Shown: one piece after another, positions 11,471-23,888 of the stretch
How the letters are laid out: each line of letters opens with the position of its first letter
Numbering within the stretch: the stretch's first letter is position 1
Assembly (NCBI RefSeq): GCF_036588685.1
Contig: NC_086374.1
Span: 89,150,059 to 89,214,058 of the forward strand
Reading direction: 5' to 3'
From: Mytilus trossulus
Taxonomy: Eukaryota; Mollusca; Bivalvia; Mytilida; Mytilidae
Length of the DNA: 64,000 nucleotides
Notes under the pieces: model-generated
What the model was told of the DNA's origin: nothing
Database searches by the model: none
Seen by the model: only the letters and a program-made list of their open reading frames with translations
Translations under genes and position numbers: made by a program

Positions 11471-13439
11471 TAGATGCTTTGTAACTTCATATTGTGTACA
11501 CATGCCGAGATACAAGTTGATCCAATTGATTATAGGAGTGATTTTTGTATAGAAATAGATTTTTTTATTCAAATCAAGTGATTTCCTTTTTTATCATCTA
11601 ATTTTGTATTATGATCATGCAGAAACGATACAGATAACATTATGGTACTTCCGTTGTTTCATCAATTATATATACACTTATAGGTTAAACGATTTCTGTT
11701 CTTTACAAATCAACATAGACCATTGTATATAATACTTGTTTTCAAGTGGTACATGAGAGCAAATGACGGGGTACATAATCGTAGCCCCTTCTTAACAATG
11801 ACGGGGTACATAATCGTAGCCCCTTTTTAACAATGACAATGACTGCATAACAGATAACAAACTGGTTATACTGAGCTGCAACACTAGAACAAATAATTCA
11901 AAATACAAAAAAACAACCAAAAAAAACAAGGAAGAAAATCTTGGTATTTGGGCTTAGTTGAATGTATTATTAACACTTGTATTGCTAGCAATTGCTTGGT
12001 AGTGCTTTACTGATACAAGACGGAAATTTGTAATGATAATTTGATATAAAAGTTTCTCATGTTTTTAATAGTTTCCTGTAAAATACACACGGTTATTTTT
12101 ATTTCATTCACGCATTTACCAATGTAAAAATACATGGAAGGTTATTTTAGTACAATTCTTTTGTTATGTCTGTCTTTTTTTACATTAAAAAGTTCCTCAT
12201 ACATACCATAACTTACCTGTCAATTGAAACAATTTGATATATAATACTGTATTCTTATATAAAAACGAAACAAAATAGCTATTATAGATAGTTAAACGGA
12301 AATCTAAGAAATCTTTATACTTTTAAACATTTTCAACCGCCCTAGCCTCTTCCTAATGATTCATACAAAAGATTATATCTATTTTTCTGTCAAACTATTT
12401 AATAATAGCTCTCTACCACATGCAAACTGTTTATGTTATATTGAATCATTCGATGGTTTAGTGCCTTTATATAGATAAAATAGTATATGGGGTATACGTA
12501 AATGAAACAGCATCCCAATTTAAATAAAAGCTGAAATGCCTGTATATGTCTTTCTGTCCTCATTTCCTGACTACTCATATAAATAACATGATATTGAATG
12601 AATAAGTATGTATATAGTGACTCAAATTTTCCTCTCTCTACATCAAATTAGTGATAAGTTGGTAATGTTAGTCAGTTTCCTTTTTTTCTTTCTTTTGTAT
12701 ATGAAATGTAATGTGAAAGACAATAAATGAATGATTCGATTTAATAATTTTTTTCTAAATAGTAACAATAACTTGTAAGTAAAGAGGAGGTCGTGTTTTT
12801 GTTTAAAATCCAGGGATTGCAAAGTTTCATAATTACACTTCTTCTCTCTGTATTACCGAAATTTTGACAAAAATATATAATTGCTTTCATTACGTGATAG
12901 TTATAGAAAATTTCCACGATTGTTGTGGAAGTATTTTCTTTTTTTAAACTAAGTATAAATTTTCAGACTGAGAATTTTGAGTCTATTTTCTTATACACTC
13001 ATGAATTCTTTGAAAGAACATATTGAAAAGAATTTTTAAAAAGTATTTATAGTTTATTTTGATAAAGTTCTAATTTTCAGTACTTTATAATAAAAAAAAA
13101 CATTTAAAAGTTAGAACAACTTCCATACATTCATTTATAAGAAATGTTTCAGTGCAAACACTGGAAATTACGACACAATATGACCATTGTCATATATTCC
13201 TAAAGCAAGCCCTTATACAGTTCTAATAAAACGCGAAAGCAAAGATCATGAAAACTAAAACGTTTACATGAAAGCCACAAAGGAGACAAAAGGGTGATAT
13301 AGATTTACGAACCATTATGTAAAATCTCTTCAACATCATTGTCAATACATTTTTATAATGAAATCTTATACGACTGTCATACAAGTGAATGGCTTAGCTA
13401 GACATAAATCTAAATTTAATCCAACATATTTTCCTCCTA

Positions 13440-13590
13440 AGAAAATTGCTGTACAAAGTTAGGAATATGACAGTTATTGTCTAATTCGTTTGATGTGTTT
13501 GAGCTTATGATTTTACAATTTGATTAGAGACTTTCCATCTTTGAATTTTCCTCGGATTTCAGTACTTTTTGTGATTTTTTTTTTTTTTTT
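13440..13590 (+). repeat. Mussel dispersed repeat ('aatatgacagttattgtc' family)
   Basis: Shares its ordered words, ending in 'gactttcc..ttgaattttcctcgga', with copies at 29390-29600 and 45320-45480. Non-coding, class unknown. Confidence 0.7.
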
Positions 13591-13844
13591 TCAAATATTG
13601 AGACATGCACTTCAGCATGTTATTGTATGGTTATCCTAGATATTTGAACTGATATGTATTGGACCCCGAGCGTCGTTCTTTTTATTGTTAAAGTGGTCAG
13701 ATTAGCAAGTCGATGCGCTCTATATAAAAAAGACAATACATAAGTTTTATATGTAGCGGATATGCATCTGATAGCGTAACCGCAATTCCATCCTCCCTTT
13801 TCCGAATGAGACATACTGGATAAGACTTATTACCAGGTTTGTAC

Positions 13845-14085
13845 TAAAATGAGCAACAAGCCGGATGCCACATGTGAAGCAGGATCTGCCTACCCTTCCG
13901 GAGAAATTGACATCACCACAAGTTTTACGTGGGTCTCACGTTGCTTAGTCTTTAGTTTTCTATCTTTCTTTTGTTTACGATTGTTTGTATTTAGCCAAGG
14001 CGTTGTCGGTTTATTTTCGACCTATTAGTTTGAATGTCCCTCTGGTATCTTTCGCCTCTCATATTTAAAACCTCCAAATGGATAA
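13845..14085 (-). repeat. 3' end of a retroelement (non-coding tail), copy in duplication 1
   Basis: On the minus strand it matches the 3' untranslated part of the element at 33583-34170 (words gcgaaagataccagaggga and aaactgacaacgcc). Other copies: 19435-19700 (minus), 35555-35665 (minus), 51030-51140 (minus) and 52695-52920 (plus-strand orientation of 33583). Confidence 0.75.
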
Positions 14086-14574
14086 TAATGTCAAAGTTTG
14101 GTATCAGATTCAAACAACTCTTCACTGGAGACCAAATGACAATGACGTTCACAATTATTTTAAAGGTAGTTCTTTGACTAACAGTAGCAATGATAGTTCC
14201 TCAAACATGTTATAGATAATGTTTATGTACTTAATATGTGAGGTAAGGGCAAAAATTCACGGAATGACATTTAATACTAGGACAAAAAATTACAAACATT
14301 TTCACGTAAGAACACCAATAGTCAACATTTTCATCTCTTTTGATTTTATGAAAGAGGAAAAATATAACATACAATTTTATCATAAAGAAACTTTTTTAGC
14401 ATACACAAATTTGATATTTATGTAAGCGCATTTATAGGGTAATTCTGCTAAGTCAGAAGTTTTTGACATATTTGATGTGGAGCTTAATGTATATACAGAT
14501 TGTGAGACAGTGTACTTTACTGGTGTGAATGATAAATGATATTTTAAATCGTTACTTTGCGTATGAGTTAACGG

Positions 14575-14696
14575 GAAACAGGAAACAAGTGGACATTTCG
14601 TAAACCTCTTTTTGTGTTCAACTTGTGAAATGTCTTCAGTTTCCCATCCAGAAAGTATCCCTCCACGCATATAACACTGACATGTGTCATTAGTTC
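14575..14696 (-). pseudogene. Orphan second exon of a two-BIR gene, decayed
   Basis: 122-bp homologue of exon 2 of the genes at 22161-23888 and 36632-38481, with the acceptor ttttctag preserved at 14697-14704. Compared with those exons it has lost the second zinc-binding cysteine of the CX2C pair (TGT to CGT, Cys to Arg, 14665-14667). It has changed KKWFPKC to KKRFTKC, and the stop codon TGA is replaced by TTC at 14575-14577, so the frame runs on into flanking sequence. No exon 1 exists at the expected distance (about 1.1 kb to the right); duplication copy 1 ends in the intron. It is best read as a non-functional leftover of segmental duplication. Confidence 0.85.
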
Positions 14697-15069
14697 CTAG
14701 AAAAGTAAAAATACAGAGTCATATTTTATAGTTTTGATTTTTGGTTGTTATTGATATATGTCAACGAACAACAAAAGTGGAAGATCTTCGATCATACTGC
14801 CCGACACACTAATGGTATCAAGGTCAGTGAGTAAGTGAGTAAGTAATATAGCCATCAATTGGATGTTTTTCTGTTATGTTTGACCACTCAGTGTCTCCGA
14901 ATTGTTTCAGATTCTTTAAATCCGAGTGTATATAATTATACTAACACTATAAAGTATATATCAACTGAGAAGGGGCGGGGATGTGCCTACACAAATTTTG
15001 TAAGGATATCATGAACTTTAAATTTAATGACATCTTTTTGTAAATATTATTAAAGTTCCATTGTTATCT

Positions 15070-15560
15070 GATTGCATCTAATTTGCGTGCTGTCCTAGGT
15101 TGTTTTAAGTGTTCATTTTTAGTTTTTGGTTAGCATACCGACATATAGTATTGTATTGTTTATTTGTGTATTTCTCTGTCCTGATTGTTCTTATTTGTAC
15201 TTTACTCCTGTCATGTTATGTTGTCATTTAAGTGTTATATTTTACATTGCCATTGAAGTATGAGGTTTGACTAGTCACAAAACTAGGTTCAAGCCGATAT
15301 TTGTTCTTAAAAGTCCTGTACCAAGTCAGGAAAATTAAAATTTGTATCTTATAGTTTGTTTATGTATATGTGTTGCATTGTCGTTTGTTTGTTGTTGCAC
15401 TTCAGTGCTTCTGTTCTTTCGTTTTTTTTCGTCTTTTAGTTGACATGTTTCCCTCGGTATTAGTTTGTTACCCGGATTTGTTTTCTCTCAATCTATTTAT
15501 GACTTTCGAACAACGGTATACTACTGATGACTTTATTTATGTGGTATCAATATATTTATA
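15070..15560 (+). repeat. Mussel dispersed repeat ('ctgtaccaagtcagga' family), ~490 bp
   Basis: Copies at 15070-15560, 17180-17670, 22660-22890 (partial) and on the minus strand at 58490-58880 share the words 'gaggtttgac', 'tgtaccaagtcagga' and 'ttgcacttc.gtg'. The small reading frames there (15370, 17181, 17248, 58498) are repeat-internal. Confidence 0.75.
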
Positions 15561-18331
15561 GTAGCGTCGAGTAAAATGTATTGTATTTTTATACTCAGTA
15601 GGATTGTCAATCGTATATTTTGATTTGGCAACTTACGGTTGTAAAATCTTACATAATGATCTGCAATGCAAAATAATATAGCAATTGCTATTGTGGTGCA
15701 ATTGATAGTTCTTTCCTGTAATTGATTATTTTATAGAGGCAAATGTATCCCAGGAATATATTAACGTAGCTGTATTTTGCAATACTTTTGGGTATTTTGT
15801 CCTCAATGCTCTTCAACTTCGTACTTTTTTGGCCTTTTTTTTATTCGAGCGTCACTGATGAGTCTTGTAACTTCATATTACACGTGATACAAGTTGATTC
15901 ACTTGATTATAGAAGTGATTTGTGTTTAGAAATAGATTTTTTATTCAAATCAAGTGATTTTCTCTTTCATTATCTATTTTTGTGTTATGGGTGTGCATAA
16001 ATGATCCAGATGACATTATAGTACTTGTTTTATCACTTACACATTTATATATATCTATACATCAAACGAATCAAGTTCTGCTCTTTACAAATTATTATAT
16101 ACCATTGTTTAAACTAGTACTTGAGAACTGTTGAAGCTTATTTCATAATTTCGAACAGAAAGTAATATGATAAGCATATTGTTGCATTTCGTTGTATGCC
16201 TTTATGACAGAAAACACCCGTATATTAGTAAATACCTAGGTGATAATAATAATATCACAAACAAAAAAACAAAAACAAATAACAAACGTATGGCCAAAGC
16301 AAAAGTGTAAAAAAACAACAAATGGACGAATAAAGATGTACCAACCCGTAATTCCTCATCCCCATGAAAATAAAAGTAAAATCAAACATATTTGCTTGCA
16401 TTTGTACTTTTTTCATTATGTTAAGTTCACCTTCATTCTTAGATGATTGAAGACTGAGTTATATACAACGTGGTGTTAACTACAACCATGAATTACCAAT
16501 TCTAAGCGTATATTTATAGGCGTCGTCAACGCGTACGTTTTAAGTTTGATTCAAGTTAATCCCACCATTGTGAAAAGGGGGTATATAAAATCACAGAAAA
16601 ATGCTTCTGTGGAGGGAATTAAGGCATCGGTTTTTGAAGTAGAAATAACCTAATGATATAGCTTTGGCAATACGATGATCGTCATTATGTTGCATACAGT
16701 GTACCTTAACATAAAAGCTAATATCTCGTATTTTTGCTTGTTTTTATATATCAGTTCTAGTCCCTCCTTGAGTTGTTGTTTTTATTATTTTACCAAAGAT
16801 TTATTAATCCTCACGATATACTGTAGGTTTATATCTAACACTTCCATGTTTTATTGAGAAGTTGTTATGTTTTTCTCTCACTGTTAGTAATTTGTTAATA
16901 GCAGTTCTTTCTTTTAAAGTCGCTTTGTTAAATCACTGTATCCCGTATTTTATGTTTAGGTATCAAACATCCGAGCTGATAATAAAAGTGCAGTGACTAT
17001 TATTGATTTATTTGGTGATAAACTTCTGACAATGTCAGCCAATTCCTCTATTAATGAACGAAATATAGACCACAACATATTCAATTTATTATTTAGCAAA
17101 TTAATAACAAATGTCAGTTTGTATATCATGTTTAAAGAGTTTCTGTTAGACTAGAGAGCATTTCAAGAGAATCTTGAGTTATGAAAATATTGCTCGAAAG
17201 ATTTTGTTCTGGTATAAAATGTAAATATTTTCCTCAAACAGTAAACTTTGGTTACATGGCAAACAGGAATGACAGTGGACAATTTAAAAATCACTTTGCG
17301 TTTTGCCTGTTGTGTCGACTATTATATTTTTTGTTTGTGCGCTTCTCTATTAAGTATGTTTTACGTGTGTTTGTATTGTATTTCTGTCACGTGGTGTTTT
17401 AGCTATATTTTCAGCATTGTCATAAAGTGGGAGGTTTGACATGCCATCTAATGAGGTTCAACCTACCATTTATTCTAAAAATGTCCTGTACCAAGTCAGG
17501 AATAAAGCAGTTGTTTTCAAATAGTTCTATGTGAGTTTGCGTTTGTTTTTGTTGCACTTCTGTGTTCCTGTTGTTTCTTTGTTTTCCTCTTGTGTTTCCC
17601 TCAGATTTGGTTTGCAATTCGGATTTGTTTTCATTTAATCTATTGATGAATTTTGCCTTTATACATAAATATATTTTGTGAATGCGTTCCTCCTTAATTC
17701 AACATCTTAACGTAACAAGTGTAACCTTTCCAAACGGTGCTGGGTACATAATCGTAGCCCCTTCTTAACAATGACAGTGACTGCTTAACAGATAACAAAC
17801 TGGTTATACTGAGCTGCAACACTAGAACGACTAATAATTCACGATACAAAAAATAACCCAAAAAAAAAGCAAGGAAGAAAATCTTAGTATTTGGGTTAAG
17901 TTTTAAATGTATTATTATCCCTTGTTCTGTCAGCAATTGGTTTGTGACGCGCCGTTAACTGATACAATAGGGAAATCTTTATTGAGAATTTGAGATAAAC
18001 ATTACACGTGTTTTAAAATAGTTTCCTGTAAAATACACACGGTTATTTTCCTCTCATTCACTAATACACCAATGAAAGAAATCTAAGGAAGGTTATTTTG
18101 TACAGCTCTTTTGTCTTTTATTTAGATAATCAAGTTTCTCATATATACTATAATTTGTCTGTCAATTGAAATAATTTGACTAAACATTACTGTATTCTAA
18201 TATAAAGAAATCAAAAGTAACTACACGAAATCGAAATCGTTAAACGGAAATGTACTAAGTCTTATAAAAAACTTATACATCTTCTTCCTTATGAGACTTT
18301 CAAACGATCAGATCTTTTTGTTCTGTCAAAT

Positions 18332-18883
18332 TAGGAGATAACTGTATTGTATTTTAAGCTTGGCCTTCGTAAAACGTAGATTTTACTGTCGCAAATTGAG
18401 TTTACCTAGCGACGCGGAGCGGAGATAGGTAAACGGATATTTGCGACAGTAAAATCAAGTTTTACGAAGGCCAAGCTTAAAATACAATACAGTTATCTCC
18501 ATTCTAATGCCACATATTAAAATAAATGTCATTTAATAAATATTTTGGCTTAAAAATGGCATAAATGAAAAAGTCCGCGAAACTGTTGCATTGTCTTTAG
18601 CATCTAAACAATGTGACGTCATGTGTTTACTCTGGATGTCAAACATGAATACTAAACATATTTTTACTTTTCGTACGCTTCAGAATGGTTTCAATATAGA
18701 CTAAAAGAAAGTTTTGAGGCTCAAAATGTGAATATCTTGTTTATTTTGTGAGAAATTACATATCCCAGAATTCAAAATGGTGGCTTTCTTAGTTACGGAC
18801 TGGTAGAACGTGGAATCTAACCCCTCAAAATATTTATCAACGTCCAATGAAAATTGTCGTTACAAACTAATTGCATTAGAATT
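18332..18883. mobile_element. Non-autonomous element with 167-bp foldback head, inserted after the duplication
   Basis: Present in duplication copy 2 and absent from copy 1 (empty site within 'ctgtcaaactatttaataat', about 12388). The head, 18334-18500, is a long near-perfect inverted repeat (ggagataactgtattgta ... tacaatacagttatctcc). The remaining 380 bp is bounded by ATTCTAATGC (18501-18510) and GCATTAGAAT (18873-18882). No coding capacity. A related fragment lies in ACADM intron 3. Confidence 0.8.
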
Positions 18884-19741
18884 GTTTAATAATATCTCCC
18901 TACCACATACAAACTGTTTATGTTATAATCATTCGATGTTGTTCTAATTCAATGGTTTTGTGCCTTTATATGGATAAAATATTTTGTAGGTTATACGTAA
19001 ATAAAATTATCATAGATACCATGATTAAAACGCAAATCAAACAGCATTCCAATTTAAAAAAAAGCTGAAATGCCTATATATGTCTTTCTGTTATTATTTC
19101 CTGATTACTGATCACTACTCACAAGGTGATTTTGATCGAACAAGTGATGTGAAGTTTAAGGTGACTCATATTTTTCTCTCTCTAAATCAAATTAGTAATT
19201 AAGTGTTAATGTTAGTCAGTTTAATTTTTTTCTCGTTCTTTTGTATAATTATGAAATGTGTAAGACAATATCTAAATGATTCGATTTAATATTTTTTTCT
19301 AAAAAGTAGCAATTACTTAAACAAGAAGAAGCAAAAAAATCCAAGAATATTGCAAAGTTTCATAATTTCATTTCTTCTCCCTGTATTACTAAAGTTGGAC
19401 AAAATAAATAATGGCGTTTATTACGTGATATTACGTCATGTTTGTACTAACATTAGTAACACGACGGGTGCCACATGTGGAGCAGGATATGTATATCCTT
19501 CCGGATTGATTGAGATCACCCCAAGTTAACGTGGGTTTCGTGTTGCTTACTCTATAGTTTTCAATGTTATATTTTGTTTATGATTGTTTGCATGTTTGTC
19601 TTTATATCTTTTTTGCCAAGGCGTTGTCAGTTTATTTTCGACCAATTAGTTTGAATGTCCCTCTGGTATCTTTCGCCTCTCATATTTAAAACCTCCATAT
19701 CTATAATAATTTCAAAGTTTGGTATCAGATGGTCAAATGGT

Positions 19742-20118
19742 TACTTTGATAACTATTAACACCACTGGGTCGATGCCACTGCTGGTGGACGTTTCGTCCC
19801 CGAGGGTATCACCAGCCCAGTAGTCAGCACTTCGGTGTTGACATGAATATCAATTATATGGTCATTTTTATAAATTTTCTGTTTACAAAACTTTGAATTT
19901 TTCGAAAAGCTAAGGATTTTCTTACGCCCAGGAGTAGATTACCTAAGCCGTATTTGGCACACCTTTTTTGGAATTTTGGGTCCTCAATGCTCTTCAACTT
20001 TGTATTTGTTTGGCTTTTTTAACTGTTTTGATCTTAGCGTCACTGATGAGTCTTATGTAGACGAAACGCGCGTCTGGCGTATTAAATTATAATCCTGGTA
20101 CCTTTGATAACTATTACG
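19742..20118 (+). repeat. Common mussel repeat ('gacgaaacgcgcgtctggcg' family), full copy
   Basis: About 375 bp, starting 'ccactgggtcgatgccactg' and ending 'cctggtacctttgataacta'. Other plus copies: 15784-15865 (part), 37740-37872 (part), 54315-55135 (three in tandem), 63240-63600 (diverged), and a copy split by the array at 25138-28614. Minus copies: 59905-60000, 60180-60300, 60838-60905 and 61752-62520. It is well known to me from mussel sequence; its class is uncertain, possibly the tandem core of a Helitron-like element. Confidence 0.85.
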
Positions 20119-22160
20119 AACACGACAACATTTGAAGTAATGGAAATAATTGTTCACATTGCCATTATGAACAGTTGAAGTAATACAAAACATGATAAAG
20201 GCAAAGTTTACGGCGAATTAAAAGTACTTAAAGGGGTGGCTAAAATGATTGTCAACACTCAATTATTTGAATTTGTATGTAATGGCATTAAGATAAATCA
20301 TACAGGTATACATTTATAGTTAAATTCTGTATTTGTTGAAAATTTTTAACAATACCATGATTAAAGGTCGCACTTTTTGCTTTCGAGCTATATTTAATTG
20401 GACCATAATTTAATTGCACACATCAATATTATCAGTAGTTCTGTTCCTATTGTTATATGAATATATAATTTTTTACAATTAGAAAGCATATGATATGAAA
20501 TGAAATTCTTTATTCAATGTATCTTAAAATAAGTTGTAAAAGTTTAATATGCCGGTTCTGGGTGAATCTGTTTGAATGACTATTGTATTTATAACGATTG
20601 TACAACCAAACACAATGTCAATCTTCGTGAATTTTTTAAAATTTCTCCCAAGCTAACAATGTCTGACATAATTTTGAAGATTTACCTAAAGAGAAAAATA
20701 TCAAATACCGAATTGTAAGGAAAATCCAAAACGGAAAGTCCAGTATCAAATAGCAAAAAAAATAAAATACAGCAAACAAATGGAGACAACTGTTACGACA
20801 CTGACTTGATACTGACATTTCCTACTGTAGAAAAAAAGTAAAATCACAAAAATACCGAACTCCGAGGAAAATGTTGAATTAAACCTAAAGACTAAAGCAG
20901 TTTGAATGTGAGACAAAATATCATGATACATATAGATAAAACAAAAGTACCAATTTGCTAAACTATAATCATTATATGTATACCCTCATATCAAGCACAA
21001 ATAAATAATATACATGTAGTAATAACTAACAATACTGTTTGAAGAAAGAAAAAAACCCAGGGTTCTACTTTCACTTTCACAGTGTGCAATTACAATATGA
21101 AAATGAATATACAAAAACCAATACACGGTTTATTTTCAAGTTTTATAGAATTTTACAGGCGCGGATACAGACGAAGGAGAAAAAATATTGTCCAACCCAT
21201 TCAGTAATGGTTCATTAACATTTGTATTTTTGCAAAGCTTACATATGAAGTTTGTGATTAGGTCAGTTTAAGGGGAACCACTTATGATAAGTTAATAATG
21301 TCATTGGCATGTTTTACTTCCATTGAGAGTTCTTATAATTGGGAGTTAGACTGACCATTTTTCATGGTTAACTGATTTTGAATGTTTTGCATACTTTGCG
21401 TTTGGATTTTCCTTTTGAAATATAACTTACAGGGTAGACATATTTCTAGCTTATCTCTTTTTCATTCTGATATCTCGATTTTATCTCTTTTTTTTGTAGG
21501 TTTTCTCAGTGTTTTTTGGGTGTGTCTTTTCTGGTAATGAAATTGTTTTATACCATAAAATAATTTGGTCTTACGAAATATCCGTAATCCTAAAAGTTTT
21601 TTTTAAATAAAAAAAAAGTCGTGCTGCATAACAATTTTCAGTTTTCAGTTTTAATTTAGCTTTTGCTAAAAAGAACATGTGATATGATTACCATTCAGAC
21701 AACTCTTCACTGGAGACCAAATGACAATGAAGTTCACAATTGTTTTAAAGGTTGTTCTTTGACTAACAGTAGCAAGGATAGTTCCTTATACATGTTATAG
21801 ATAATGTTTATGAATTTAATATGTGAGCTAAGGGCAAAAATTCACGGAATGACATGTACTATTTGAACACAAAATTTCAAACATTTTCAATCAAGATCAC
21901 AAATAGTCAACATTTTCATCTCTCTATTATTTTATGAAAGAGGAAAAATTTAACATACAATTTTATCATAAAGAAACTTTTTTAGCATACAAAAATTTGA
22001 TATTTATGTAAACGCATTTATAGGATAATTCTACTAAGTCAGAAGTTTTTGAGATATTTGATGTGGAGCTAAATGTATATAAAGATTGTGAGACAGTGCA
22101 TTTTACTGGTATGAATGATAAATGATTTTTCAAATCGTAACTTTGCGTATGAGTAAACGG

Positions 22161-23888
22161 TCAACAGGAAACAAGTGGACATTTCGGAAACCACTTTTTG
22201 TGTTCAGCTTGTGGAATGTCTTCAGTTTCCCATCCAGAAAGTATCCCTCCACACATATAACACTGACATGTGTCATTAGTTCCTAGAAAAGTAAAAATAC
22301 AGAGTCATATCTTAAAGTTTATATATTTGGTTGTTATTGATATATGTCAACGAACACAAAAGTGGAAGATCTTAGATCAAACTGCCCGACACGCTAAGGG
22401 CATCGAGGTCAGTGAGTAAGTTAGTAAGTAATAAAGCTAACAATTGGATGTTTTTCTGTTATGTTTGACCATTCAGTGTCTCCGAATTGTTTCAGATTCT
22501 TTAAATCCGATTGTATACAATTATACTAACACTATAAAATATATATCAACTCAGAAGGGTCGGGGATGTGCCTACAGAAATTTTGTTAGGATATCACGAA
22601 CTTTAAATTTAATGACATCTTTCTGTAAATATTATTCAAGTTATTGTTATCTGATTGCATCTAATTTGTGCTAGGTTGTTTTAATTGTTCAATGTTTTGT
22701 GTGGTTAGCATGCCGAAATGTACTATTGTATTATTTATTCTCTGTCCTGAATGTTCTTATTTGTACTGTACTCCTGTAATGTTATGTTGTCATTTAAGTG
22801 TTATATTTTACATTGCCATGAAAGTGCGAGGTTTGACTAGCCACACAACTAGGTTCAACCCGACATTTCTTCTTAGAAGTCCGGTACCTGTTTAACTGTA
22901 TTGTATTTATATACTCAGGATTTTCAATTGTATATTTTAAGTTGTCAACAAACGGTTGTTAAAACTTACATAATGATCTTCAATGCAAAATGATATATCA
23001 ATTGCTATTATGGTGCAATTGATAATTCGTTCCTGTAGTTGATTATTTTAAAGAGGCAAATGTCATCTGCCATTGAACGGGTGTTTCGGGCAGTAAATCG
23101 TGGATTGTATTCCTAAAATAGAATGGCGTTATTCGGAAAAAAATATTAGTATTAGAATAGATTTTTCATTTAAATCTGGAGATACTGTCTTCACACACTA
23201 TGTAATAATGATCATGTTTTCGTCTGTAAATTGTATGCACCAAGTCAGATGGAAAATAATTTGTTGTGTAAGTAAGTCGTATTTTCTTTAACCCCTCCCT
23301 TTTAATCACACGTGCATTTAAAGTTGAAGATAAACACAGAGATGAAGAAATTAATTTAAAATTACTATACACACCTTTGTAGTAAAGACCAGTAGCTGCT
23401 AAATCGTCAGGTCTCTGTTTTAAGGTTTTTGACCAAGTTTGGTAAGTTGAGAGTCTGTCACAATATAAAGAATATTGACTATTGTGTGGTTTTACATTAT
23501 TATCCGAAGAGGTATTTTCTTGCTTCTCACATGTCTGAACAGAGTTAGAAAATTCAAACCGTCTTACACAGTTATTGTTTTTCACACGAACAAGTTCACA
23601 TTGTCCGAAATGTTTGGAATGTTCACGATGGACATCATCGTCTTTTGTCCAGCCACTTAAAATACCACCACAAAAAGCACACTGGACCTTGTCTGTGATT
23701 CCCATATAATAGAAGCCATTATCACACAACTTTCCAGGTGATACGACACTATTAGATGGCCAGTTTGTGAAGGTGTTTCTTCTTAATTCAACATCTACCC
23801 GTAATGGATGTAATCGTTCTAATGGGTGCTGAGGAACTTCATCGTAACTCCTTTTTGTCAAGGACGGTGATTGCATCACTGACAACAT
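22161..23888 (-). CDS. Inhibitor-of-apoptosis-like protein with two BIR domains, no RING; intact
   Basis: Two coding exons, 23375-23888 (514 bp) and 22161-22282 (122 bp), donor GTGTGT, acceptor ttttctag, joined in phase 1 to give 211 codons plus TGA. ATG at 23888 is the first in frame and is shared with the copy at 38481. BIR 1 (about residues 35-105) has the full zinc set CX2CX16HX6C (CAFC, H, C). BIR 2 (about 143-207) is split by the intron after YYKG and also has CX2CX16HX6C (CYMC, H, C). The protein stops directly after BIR 2, so there is no RING, UBA or CARD. BIR proteins bind caspases or signalling partners; without a RING it cannot act as an E3 ligase itself, so a binding or decoy role is inferred. 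It is a member of a local cluster. Confidence 0.9.

Larger units (their letters stand above)
11478..15750. repeat. Segmental duplication, copy 1
   Basis: Blocks in order: 11478-11750, 11765-12900, 13845-14085 and 14100-15750. Their partners, in the same order, are 15866-16125, 17740-19420, 19435-19700 and 21690-23065. Identity by eye is high with scattered changes. This copy carries the second exon of a BIR gene (14575-14696) but not the first; the homology stops in the intron. Confidence 0.85.
15866..23065. repeat. Segmental duplication, copy 2
   Basis: Partner of 11478-15750, with the same block order but expanded by insertions: 16126-17740 (includes a mussel repeat at 17180-17670), 18332-18883 (a foldback-headed element, empty site visible in copy 1 near 12390) and 19742-20118 (a common mussel repeat) plus unassigned sequence to 21690. 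It carries the intact BIR gene's second exon; the first exon lies just beyond the duplication limit. Confidence 0.85.

Noticed and set aside
11132..11572. Overlapping 88- and 76-codon frames on opposite strands
   Set aside because: AT-rich, low-complexity content; part of the right frame lies in segmental-duplication sequence that does not keep the frame in the second copy.
23475..23660. 61-codon plus-strand frame
   Set aside because: It lies antisense within BIR exon 1; a shadow frame.
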